DNA from: Acidobacteriaceae bacterium
GTDB lineage: Bacteria; Acidobacteriota; Terriglobia; Terriglobales; Acidobacteriaceae
Direction of reading: 5' to 3'
Length of the DNA stretch: 64,000 nt
NCBI GenBank assembly: GCA_021323655.1
Contig: JAJPKO010000055.1
Coordinates: forward strand, 1 to 64,000
Shown here: positions 38,765 to 47,151 of the stretch, piece after piece
Position numbering within the stretch: position 1 is the stretch's first letter
Layout of the letters: every line of letters begins with the position of its first letter
Notes under the pieces: model-generated
Database searches by the model: none
Told to the model about the DNA's origin: nothing
Seen by the model: the letters and a program-made list of their open reading frames with translations, nothing else
Position numbers and translations under genes: made by a program

Positions 38765-39955
38765 GTGCGGGAATCGGCAGGAATCTGCTTCTACCGCTCT
38801 CGAGGTCCTGAATGGCATCCCGCGTGCAGTGCTAAAATCGCGCTCGTGAGGACATCGGCAAAAGACTGGCAGCGCGCGGCAATTCTGGCAGCGGCAATCG
38901 CGGCCGTGGCGTTGCTGCACTACCACACACCGGTAAGCCACGTATGGATCCACCCACTGTTACAGCGGGCATATTACATTCCGGTTTTGCTTGCAGCCTT
39001 ATGGTTTGGCTGGAAGGGTGGCTTAGCAGCGGCAACTCTGGCGGGAGCCTCCTATATTCCGCACATTATGATGGCGTGGAATTTCGAGCCTCAATACAAA
39101 GCCGCCCAATACATTGAGATCGGAATGTTTTTTGCGATTGCGGCTCTCACCGGCGTGCTGGCAGATCACGAGCGCGCTCAGCGGCATAGGGTCGAGGAGA
39201 CTGCTCGCCGGCTGAGCGAGGTGTATACGCAATTGCAAAAGTCATTCGAGCAACTCCGTCGCGCAGACCGCATGTCCGCGTTAGGGGAGCTGTCGGCAGG
39301 ACTCGCACACGAGGTTAGGAACCCGCTCGGGTCCATCGAGGGCGCAGTCCAAATCTTGGGACGCCGCGATCTGGAAGAGAATACGCGTCAGGAATTCACG
39401 GAGATGGCCTCGCGAGAGGTCGTGCGGCTAAAGGGGCTGCTTACTCACTTCCTCGAATTCGCGCGGCCACAACAGCCGCGCGTCGTCGCGTCGGACATGG
39501 AGTTGTTGCTTCACTCGGTGGCAAAGCTGGCAAGTGAAACAGCAAAGATGGCACAGGTCGAGATCCTGGTTGAGTCAGAGTCAACTTTGCCCCAAGTACC
39601 GATTGACCCGGAACAGATCAGGCAAGTGCTCCTGAACCTTGTCATCAATGCGGTGCAGGCTATGCCGAATGCCGGCCAGATCCGATTGCGTGCAACTCAT
39701 GAGGGAGAGAATATTCGCATCGAGATTGAGGACCAAGGTGTTGGCATCCCTGCGGATGACGTGGAAAGGATCTTCGACCCGTTCTTTACGACTCGCGACA
39801 ACGGAACAGGACTTGGCCTTTCGATTGCTTACCAAATTGTGAGCCAGCACGGCGGGCATATCGCCGCAAAGAGGAACCCGGAACGCGGCATGACGTTCAC
39901 AGTGACACTGCCATTGGCGGCGAGCGCTGCTGAGCCGACTCTCGCAAGGAGCTAA
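38765..39955 (+). CDS. NtrB-type membrane sensor histidine kinase
   Basis: N-terminal TM segments; H-box 'LSAGLAHEVRNPLGSI', N-box 'VLLNLVINAVQAMP', 'GVGIPADDVERIFDPFFTTRDNGTGLGLSI'; alternative GTG start at 38846. Confidence 0.9.
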   Translation: MRESAGICFYRSRGPEWHPACSAKIALVRTSAKDWQRAAILAAAIAAVALLHYHTPVSHVWIHPLLQRAYYIPVLLAALWFGWKGGLAAATLAGASYIPHIMMAWNFEPQYKAAQYIEIGMFFAIAALTGVLADHERAQRHRVEETARRLSEVYTQLQKSFEQLRRADRMSALGELSAGLAHEVRNPLGSIEGAVQILGRRDLEENTRQEFTEMASREVVRLKGLLTHFLEFARPQQPRVVASDMELLLHSVAKLASETAKMAQVEILVESESTLPQVPIDPEQIRQVLLNLVINAVQAMPNAGQIRLRATHEGENIRIEIEDQGVGIPADDVERIFDPFFTTRDNGTGLGLSIAYQIVSQHGGHIAAKRNPERGMTFTVTLPLAASAAEPTLARS

Positions 39956-41368
39956 ATGGCGAACGAATTGATTCTCGTGGTCGACGATGACGCCAGCCAG
40001 CGGCGGCTGGTTGAGTTCTGGCTGAAGGAAGCGGGGTACACCGTCGTCACGGCACCGGATGGCCGGGCCGGTCTCCTGACGTTTACGGAAAAAAACCCCG
40101 CACTCGTGATTGCTGACATCCGCATGCCTGGGCTCAGCGGCCTCGATTTGCTTGGCCGCATCAAGGCCCTGAACGCGGATACGCCCGTCATTCTGATCAC
40201 CGCCTTCGGCACCGTCGGTGATGCCGTGGATGCAATGAAACTGGGTGCGGCCGACTACGTCCTCAAACCGCTCAATGCGGACGAACTCAAAGTCAACGTT
40301 CAGCGCGCCCTGGAACACCGGCAGTTGGTGGACGAGAACCGCTATCTTCGCGATTTCAGCGATACGGCGTTCCGGTTTGAAAACCTGGTGGCCGGCTCAA
40401 AAAGGATGCGCGACGTCTTCAATCTCGCGGCACATGTCGCGCGCCGCGATTCCACGGTTCTCGTTACCGGAGAATCCGGCACAGGCAAGGAACTGATCGC
40501 GAAGGCCATTCACCAGAACAGCCTTCGTGTTTCGAAGCCGTTCATCACGGTGAACTGCGGGGCCATTCCCGAGAGCTTGATTGAATCGGAGCTGTTCGGC
40601 CACCGCAAGGGATCGTTCACTGGCGCCGTCGCCGATCGCGTGGGTAAATTCGAAGCCGCAAACGAAGGCACGGTTTTTCTCGATGAGGTGGGAGAGCTTC
40701 CTATCAATCTTCAGGTGCGCCTGCTGCGCGTGATTCAAGAGCGCGAGATCGATAAGATTGGCTTTCCGAAGCCGATAGCCGTAAATGTGCGCATCATTGC
40801 GGCGACGAACCGGGACTTGCGCACGCAGATTGAGGACGGCCAATTCCGAGAGGACCTCTTTTATCGTTTGAGTGTGGTGACCGTGGAACTGCCGCCCTTA
40901 CGCGAGCGGCGGGATGATGTTCCCCTGCTGCTGACTCACTTTCTGAAGAAGCACTGTTCTCGGTATCAGCTGCCTTTACCATCGATCAGCGACGGCGCGC
41001 TGGAAATCTTGACTCGCTATGACTGGCCGGGAAACGTCCGGGAGTTGGAGAATGTCGTCGAGCATGCGGTTGTGCTTGGCGCTTCAGAAACGATCCGAAC
41101 CGAAGATTTGCCGGCCCACATGCGAAATGCAACATCCCGGATCAGCTCCATCAGCCTCAAGTTGCCCGACGAGGGGATCGACCTTGAGGGAGTGGAGAAG
41201 GAGATCCTGTTGCAGGCTCTTGAGAAGAACCAGTGGAATCAGACACGGACTGCGCGGTATCTGAACATCAGCAGGAAGACGCTTATTTATAGGATGGAGA
41301 AGTTCTCTCTCATACCGACGGCATCCTCCAAACCGCAGGTCGACGAAGAGGGTGAGCACGTCTCCTGA
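39956..41368 (+). CDS. NtrC-family sigma-54-dependent response regulator
   Basis: Receiver 'LVVDDDASQRR...ADIRMPGLSGLDLL'; AAA+ 'GESGTGKELIAKAIH'; GAFTGA 'HRKGSFTGAVADRVGKFE'; Fis-type HTH 'QTRTARYLNISRKTLIYRMEKF'. Confidence 0.95.
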   Translation: MANELILVVDDDASQRRLVEFWLKEAGYTVVTAPDGRAGLLTFTEKNPALVIADIRMPGLSGLDLLGRIKALNADTPVILITAFGTVGDAVDAMKLGAADYVLKPLNADELKVNVQRALEHRQLVDENRYLRDFSDTAFRFENLVAGSKRMRDVFNLAAHVARRDSTVLVTGESGTGKELIAKAIHQNSLRVSKPFITVNCGAIPESLIESELFGHRKGSFTGAVADRVGKFEAANEGTVFLDEVGELPINLQVRLLRVIQEREIDKIGFPKPIAVNVRIIAATNRDLRTQIEDGQFREDLFYRLSVVTVELPPLRERRDDVPLLLTHFLKKHCSRYQLPLPSISDGALEILTRYDWPGNVRELENVVEHAVVLGASETIRTEDLPAHMRNATSRISSISLKLPDEGIDLEGVEKEILLQALEKNQWNQTRTARYLNISRKTLIYRMEKFSLIPTASSKPQVDEEGEHVS

Positions 41369-41674
41369 AGGAGATCCCGAGTCGCTCGAAATTGTTCTCG
41401 CCGTCAATTACTGAATAGAAGAATTTTGCGCGCGTCTTTAGACGGAGGCCAAGAATGCCCTGTCCGAGCATACGGCGCCGCGAAGCCCCTATATGTCCAG
41501 CGCGTTGTTCTCAAGTGTGGCTGGAATGATCCCACCCGTACTGACGCTCGGGTAGCCAATCGAAGGCATTGAATCGAGCCCTGGTTCGCAGTTCACTTTA
41601 TCCAGACGCCACCCCGAGATCCCGAGACATCGCATCGGTCTGATGCGAACCCCTGGTTGAAATGCGCCAACCGG

Positions 41675-41690
41675 TGCCGGATTTGCGGCA
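41675..41690. promoter_or_regulatory. UAS palindrome (TGCCGGATTTGCGGCA)
   Basis: Identical 16-mer to 24614-24629; no clean -24/-12 found downstream. Confidence 0.4.
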
Positions 41691-41751
41691 ATTCAAGCGG
41701 CTTCCAAGCTATCCGAGCGTGGCCTATCCTGACTTTTCGTAGGAAAGCGCC

Positions 41752-42051
41752 ATGTGGAGAAGCGGTGGAGATATGGCACGTTCCGTGCTTATGGACATAG
41801 CGGGAAAAGTACAGATGCTCGCGCGCGAACGATCGATCGGGATGGTTGAGGAGATCCGGCGCGGCTGGGGCTATGACCGCTCAGGTCGCTGGCATCGAGG
41901 CATTGCCGAGGTAGTGCCGATCCGAAAAGAAGCCGGGACGGGTGAGGATGATCCGTTAGCTCCCGCTCGTGGCGTCGTCTGGGGTCTTTTGTTGTCGGTC
42001 GTCTTCTGGCTTCCGATTGGCGCGACTCTCTTTCTGTGGTGGAGGCGATAG
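41752..42051 (+). CDS. Small tail-anchored membrane protein, family D
   Basis: 'RRGWGYDRSGRWHRGIAEVVP...GLLLSVVFWLPIGATLFLWWRR'. Confidence 0.6.
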   Translation: MWRSGGDMARSVLMDIAGKVQMLARERSIGMVEEIRRGWGYDRSGRWHRGIAEVVPIRKEAGTGEDDPLAPARGVVWGLLLSVVFWLPIGATLFLWWRR

Positions 42052-42255
42052 AAGAGGGCGTTCCTGCGAACCGGTCAGTCAAAGGAAATCTCCGCTGCCG
42101 GCCCGCAGTAGGGCGCGGGCGCTGGATGCGCCGCGGCGCCAAGGGCGTTTCCAGGGACGGTACAACTCGGAGCCACCAAGATGAGGGCGATGTGGCCCTG
42201 AAGAAGCCGGGCGGATACAGGTTCCCTGGAAACGCCAAAGAAAGCTGGCAATACC

Positions 42256-42702
42256 ATGCGTTCTGTTCTCACAGTGATTGGCATCATGCTCCTGTCCGAG
42301 ACCATGGTTTTCCCCGCGACGGAGAAAATACCAAACACGCAAGACCTTGCCAGAATGGAAGCGAGGGCTGCACAGGCCAGCGCCGAGAATAGGCTCTTTG
42401 CCTATGCAGAACTGATTCATATCTCGACCGATCTGGTTGTCACCCAAATGCAGGCGGGCGACGAGGAGCAAGCGTCCGTTACGCTCGAATGCGTGCGGAC
42501 CTACGCCTCCAAGGCCGATGTACAGGCCGCGAAGAACACGCGGAAGCTAAAGAACATGGAGAAACTCCTCGAACACAGCGAATTCCGGCTCCGGGAACTG
42601 CAGATGGGCGCCCCGCTTGACATCCGCCCTCTTCTCGAAAAGGCGCTCAAGCAAGTGACAGAGGTCCAGTCCGCGTTGTTGCTGCGCATCTTTGAACGCT
42701 AA
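42256..42702 (+). CDS. Exported helical hypothetical protein
   Basis: 148-aa ORF with signal peptide. Confidence 0.6.
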   Translation: MRSVLTVIGIMLLSETMVFPATEKIPNTQDLARMEARAAQASAENRLFAYAELIHISTDLVVTQMQAGDEEQASVTLECVRTYASKADVQAAKNTRKLKNMEKLLEHSEFRLRELQMGAPLDIRPLLEKALKQVTEVQSALLLRIFER

Positions 42703-42924
42703 CCAGAAAACCTCCAGCGAAAGGTGCCTCCTCGGAAGTTGGTGATCCCCCGGAACCGGAGGCGCTGTGCGCATCACGTTCGTGGCTGCCTTGCATTCTC
42801 TTCTGATTGTTTGGGCTGCTAGCTCGTTGCCTTCTTCTGCCCTCGGCAGATCCACCTTTAACCGTCAAGAGTGGGTCCAAGGCTGGTCCAACTAGGCAGC
42901 CTATGGATGCTTTCGACCACCGCT

Positions 42925-42940
42925 TGCCGCAAATCAGGCA
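42925..42940. promoter_or_regulatory. Palindromic UAS (TGCCGCAAATCAGGCA)
   Basis: Within CTTGCC-gcaaatca-GGCAAG; 105 bp from the -24 GG. Confidence 0.65.
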
Positions 42941-43035
42941 AGAACACCGAAACTCCAGAAACCAGATCCAGTGCCGAAAAACTGGAACTATCGCAAAATG
43001 AACCAGCTAGGCTCACGAAAAGGTTACCGCGCAAA

Positions 43036-43051
43036 TGGCACGCCGCCTGCA
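43036..43051 (+). promoter_or_regulatory. Sigma-54 -24/-12 promoter (TGGCACGCCGCCTGCA)
   Basis: Near-consensus TGGCACG-N5-TGCA, 32 nt upstream of ATG 43083. Confidence 0.75.
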
Positions 43052-43082
43052 TCATGCAGGCGTGAGGTGATTCAGGAACGGC

Positions 43083-43565
43083 ATGACTCCGATGGTGAAA
43101 GGCTTCTCCATTTCGGCTCAAAGAGCAGCCAGTTATCAAGAGGCCTTTCCCTACCTGTGCAGCGGACTCAAGCGGCGTGGTTTTGAAATCCTCAGTGAGC
43201 TGCGGGTAGGTCCGGCATTGGAACACGAGCTGGGATTGAGTTGGACGCATCTTGGATTGCCATGGCGCAGCTATACCGTCCTGGTGGTGTGGAGTCCGCC
43301 GGATGTCTGCCAAGCTGTATTGAGCGACCGCGACGGCGGGTTGCTGGCGCCCTTCAACATCTGCGTTGCCGGCGATGGGAGTTCGACGGTCGCATCGGTA
43401 ATCAATTACTACGGCGCCTTGATCCCGCGGGATGGTCCCGTCGGTATTCGGCTTGTCATTCGAAACCTGACACGCAAGATCTACGAGGTTTTGGAGGAGT
43501 TCGCGAATCAGGAAGAACCGGTAGTACGTAGCGACGTGGAGGTGGCTGAGGTTCACACGATCTGA
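43083..43565 (+). CDS. DUF302-domain protein
   Basis: 'SYQEAFPYLCSGLKRRGFEILSELRV...YTVLVVWSPPDVCQAVLSDRDGGLLAPFNICV'. Confidence 0.75.
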   Translation: MTPMVKGFSISAQRAASYQEAFPYLCSGLKRRGFEILSELRVGPALEHELGLSWTHLGLPWRSYTVLVVWSPPDVCQAVLSDRDGGLLAPFNICVAGDGSSTVASVINYYGALIPRDGPVGIRLVIRNLTRKIYEVLEEFANQEEPVVRSDVEVAEVHTI

Positions 43566-43607
43566 ACGGGCTGAGCGAAACGTTTTTTGTCGCGACCCTT
43601 GCAGGAA

Positions 43608-43678
43608 CCCGGCGTCTGCGGTAGATGGCACCAACAACGGCCAGTCCTACCGAAGTTGTGGAAGGCGCAGACGCCGGG
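43608..43678. repeat. 71-nt hairpin with perfect 13-bp arms
   Basis: CCCGGCGTCTGCG ... CGCAGACGCCGGG, 45-nt loop with inner partial pairing (CCAACAAC / GTTGTGG). Confidence 0.65.
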
Positions 43679-43843
43679 AACTGCGGGTAAGTGACATCTC
43701 AGTCCGCACCAGGTCAGCAGCGAGGTTGCTTGATTGCGCGGGTTGCAAGGGGAAGAGATTCCACCCGCGTCACCACAACGGAAGAGGGTTGTAGACATCA
43801 GGGACAAAGATCCATTTCAGTTTCATTTGGAAAGGGGAAGGTT

Positions 43844-44026
43844 ATGGCAAAGGGTTCGGTTTTGAAAGCGGAAGCACCCGAAACGGCAATTGCTGCCACT
43901 CCGTCGGAAGAACTCGAGGCACGCATTCGGCAGCGAGCCCATGAATTGTACGAGGCCCGCGGCGGGGAAGACGGTCACGATATCGAGGACTGGCTTCAAG
44001 CTGAGGCAGAAATCAACGCCGGCTAG
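43844..44026 (+). CDS. DUF2934-like small protein
   Basis: 'LEARIRQRAHELYEARGGEDGHDIEDWLQAEAEI'. Confidence 0.75.
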   Translation: MAKGSVLKAEAPETAIAATPSEELEARIRQRAHELYEARGGEDGHDIEDWLQAEAEINAG

Positions 44027-44173
44027 ACCCGCGCGCCGGCTGTAAATTGGGCGATTGAAAAACCGGTGTGCATACGATGCGCGGGTTACATGCACGTCAA
44101 GGAGGGAGTTGTCCTTCATGTCGGTTGCTAAGGGCGCCAATACCAATATAGGACCTGATCGGATGGGATCGAG

Positions 44174-45154
44174 ATGAGGGTCATAAAACGGATTGCAGTT
44201 CTCACTTCCGGCGGGGATGCGCCGGGCATGAACTCGGCCATCCGCGCGGTAACACGCTGCGCGCTGGCTCAGGAATGGGATGTTCTTGGGGTGCGGCGTG
44301 GTTACGCAGGTCTGGTCGAAGACGAAGTCGAGCCCCTCACCGGCCGCTCGGTCAGCAACATCATGCAGTGCGGCGGGACCGTGCTCGGCAGCGCGCGATG
44401 CCCGGAGTTCGAGGCAGAACCTACCCGCCGCCAGGCGCTCCGTAACCTCCAACAAAATCGGATCGACGCGCTGGTTGTGATTGGTGGCAACGGATCGCAG
44501 ACTGGCGCTTTGGCTCTTGCCGAGATGGGCCTGCCAGTCGTGGGTGTGGCTTCGACGATCGACAATGATTTGGCCGGAAGCGAGGTCACGATCGGTGTAG
44601 ATACCGCGTTGAACATTGCTCTCGAAGCAATTGATCGTCTTAAGACCACTGCATCATCGCATCAACGCGCGTTTTTGGTTGAAGTGATGGGCCGCAAGTG
44701 CGGTTACCTGGCTTTAATGGCGGGACTCGCCGGAGGCGCCGAGATCGTCGTGATTCCGGAAAGAGAAACTTCACCGGCAGAAGTGGCCCGTCAACTGCGC
44801 GCGGCGTACGAGCGAGGCAAGCGGCACGCATTGGCTGTTGTTGCCGAAGGTGCGCTTTATGATGCCGCCAAACTCGATGCGTGGTTCCGCGAACATGCCG
44901 GGCAGGTGGGCTTCGATACGCGCACCACCACGCTGGGGCACGTGCAGCGCGGCGGCACGCCCACGGCCTTCGACAGGCTGCTGGGCGCTCGCCTCGGTGC
45001 GGGAGCGGTGGCGGCGCTGACGCGAGGGGAGCAGGGAGTTCTTGTGGGCCTCAACGAGGGCAAGGTCACGACAACGCCCTTAACCGAGGTAGTCGGCGTT
45101 CCGAAGATTGTCGATCCGGAGCTATTCCGGCTGGCTTCCGTTCTGGAGAAGTGA
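44174..45154 (+). CDS. pfkA: 6-phosphofructokinase
   Basis: 'VLTSGGDAPGMNSAIRA', 'GGNGSQTGA', 'STIDNDLAGSEVTIGVDTALN', 'GHVQRGGTPTAFDR'. Confidence 0.9.
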   Translation: MRVIKRIAVLTSGGDAPGMNSAIRAVTRCALAQEWDVLGVRRGYAGLVEDEVEPLTGRSVSNIMQCGGTVLGSARCPEFEAEPTRRQALRNLQQNRIDALVVIGGNGSQTGALALAEMGLPVVGVASTIDNDLAGSEVTIGVDTALNIALEAIDRLKTTASSHQRAFLVEVMGRKCGYLALMAGLAGGAEIVVIPERETSPAEVARQLRAAYERGKRHALAVVAEGALYDAAKLDAWFREHAGQVGFDTRTTTLGHVQRGGTPTAFDRLLGARLGAGAVAALTRGEQGVLVGLNEGKVTTTPLTEVVGVPKIVDPELFRLASVLEK

Positions 45155-47022
45155 TGAGCAGCCCAGGCGGGCAAGAAAGGCTTGATATGAGCAGCGTGCA
45201 AAAAGATCCCGTTTGCGGCATGGTGGCATCGCCTGAAACAGGATTGTCGCTGGTTTATGAGGGGCAAACGATCGGCTTCTGTTCCGAGTATTGCAGGGAG
45301 AAATTCCAGCAGAACCCGCGTCGCTACCTGGCCAGCGTCATTCACGTGGATGACGACGCAAAAGAAGGCCGGCGCATTGCGTATTTCACAATGGAGGTTG
45401 CTCTCGATCGGGATATTCCAACGTACTCTGGCGGCCTCGGCGTTCTGGCAGGAGACATGCTCCGGGCGTGCGCGGACCTTCATGTGCCCGTGGTCGGAGT
45501 CAGCATGTTGTGGCGCAAGGGATACTTCGAGCAAGTCCTTGATTCCACCGGGCGGCAGCGGGAGCTGCCGGTCAACTTCAAACCGGGATTGCCTTTACGG
45601 CCTCTCGCTCCGCACGTGGAGGTTTCGATTGAGGGACGCCCGGTCTGGGTTCGTGCCTGGCAGTACGCTCTCGGAGATGCGGACTTCACGCTTCCCGTCA
45701 TTCTTCTGGACACCGACGTAGAGCAGAACAGCGAATACGACCGGAGCCTTACGGATCACCTCTACGGGGGTGACCAGCGATACCGGCTGGCGCAGGAGGC
45801 GATCCTTGGCATCGGCGGTGTGCGAATGCTCCAGACATTGGGTTACTGCGGAATCCAGCGCTACCACATGAACGAGGGTCATGCCAGTCTGCTGGTTCTG
45901 GAATTGCTGAACTGGCAGGGGGGAACAGAGCCTGTTGATTGGGACTTCGAAGATGTCCGGCAACGATGCATCTTTACAACGCACACTCCCGTTCCCGCGG
46001 GCCATGACCAGTTCGATTGGCAGTCTGTGCAACGAGTTGCCGGACCGATGGTTTCAGCGGACGTGCTCCGCATGCTGGGCGGGCAGGAGAAGCTCAACAT
46101 GACACTGCTCGGACTCAACCTCAGCCGGTATGTGAATGGCGTCGCCCAGCGGCACGAAGAGGTATCGCGAGAAATGTTTCCCGGCTATCCCATTCACCAC
46201 ATCACCAACGGCGTGCATTCTGCAACGTGGACTTGTGAAAGCTTCCAGCGGCTCTATGACGAATACATACCCGACTGGCGCAGGGATCCGGCCATGCTCC
46301 GGAAGGCGCTGAATATTCCAAACGAAAAGATAGCGGCCGCCCACGCGGAGGCTAAGGCAAGGATGTTCACTTTCGTGAAGGAGAGAACGGGCCGCACCCT
46401 GTCCGACGAAGCGCTAACCCTAGGATTCGCACGTAGAGCAACGGCATACAAACACGCCGGCCTAGTCTTTACGGATCCAGCGCGTCTCGTTCAGATTGCA
46501 AAAACCGCCGGTCCGTTGCAGTTTGTTTTTGCGGGAAAGGCGCACCCGCAGGACGAGGGAGGCAAACGGGAAATCGAGCATATCGTTAGGTTCGCGCGAG
46601 AGATCGGAGAGGACATTCCAGTTGTGTACCTCGAAAACTACGACCTCGCGATGGCAAAGCTGTTGGTATCAGGAACTGATTTGTGGCTCAATACACCGCA
46701 GCGTCCCATGGAAGCTTCCGGGACTTCGGGCATGAAGGCGGCGCACAATGGAGTTCCCAGCTTCAGTACTCTGGACGGCTGGTGGATAGAAGGCCACATT
46801 GAAGACGTGACCGGCTGGTCGATCGGTTCCTCCGCCTCATCTGACCCGGAGAGAGATGCCGAGGCTCTGCTGAACAAACTCGAAGAGGTCATTCTGCCAG
46901 CGTTTCATCACAATCGTGAGCATTGGATGGACGTCATGCGCCACGCGATTGCGCTGAACGCGTCATACTTCAATACGCACCGAATGGTGCAGCAATACGT
47001 TACCAACGCCTATCTCGGATAG
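45154..47022 (+). CDS. glgP: Alpha-glucan/glycogen phosphorylase with N-terminal YHS metal-binding domain
   Basis: YHS 'KDPVCGMVASPETGLSLVYEGQTIGFCSEYCREKFQQNPRRYL' continuous with 'YFTMEVALDRDIPTYSGGLGVLAGDMLRACADL' ... 'RPMEASGTSGMKAAHNGVPSFSTLDGWW'; start 45154 or 45187. Confidence 0.9.
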   Translation: MSSPGGQERLDMSSVQKDPVCGMVASPETGLSLVYEGQTIGFCSEYCREKFQQNPRRYLASVIHVDDDAKEGRRIAYFTMEVALDRDIPTYSGGLGVLAGDMLRACADLHVPVVGVSMLWRKGYFEQVLDSTGRQRELPVNFKPGLPLRPLAPHVEVSIEGRPVWVRAWQYALGDADFTLPVILLDTDVEQNSEYDRSLTDHLYGGDQRYRLAQEAILGIGGVRMLQTLGYCGIQRYHMNEGHASLLVLELLNWQGGTEPVDWDFEDVRQRCIFTTHTPVPAGHDQFDWQSVQRVAGPMVSADVLRMLGGQEKLNMTLLGLNLSRYVNGVAQRHEEVSREMFPGYPIHHITNGVHSATWTCESFQRLYDEYIPDWRRDPAMLRKALNIPNEKIAAAHAEAKARMFTFVKERTGRTLSDEALTLGFARRATAYKHAGLVFTDPARLVQIAKTAGPLQFVFAGKAHPQDEGGKREIEHIVRFAREIGEDIPVVYLENYDLAMAKLLVSGTDLWLNTPQRPMEASGTSGMKAAHNGVPSFSTLDGWWIEGHIEDVTGWSIGSSASSDPERDAEALLNKLEEVILPAFHHNREHWMDVMRHAIALNASYFNTHRMVQQYVTNAYLG

Positions 47023-47151
47023 CGGACCTCTCGTTCGTCGTCCGACAAACACGAAAGGAATCGAGGCTGCTTGGTACGCAATGACAGTTTTTCATTTCAT
47101 GAATTAGGTTCAGGTTCTCAAAGTGAGTGATCCTGTTACCGAGAGGTCTAA

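Noticed and set aside
41720-41736. Possible -24 element (TGGCCTATCCTGACTT) upstream of 41752
   Set aside because: The -12 GC is missing and spacing from the palindrome (about 39 bp) does not fit the other sites; listed only as a UAS.
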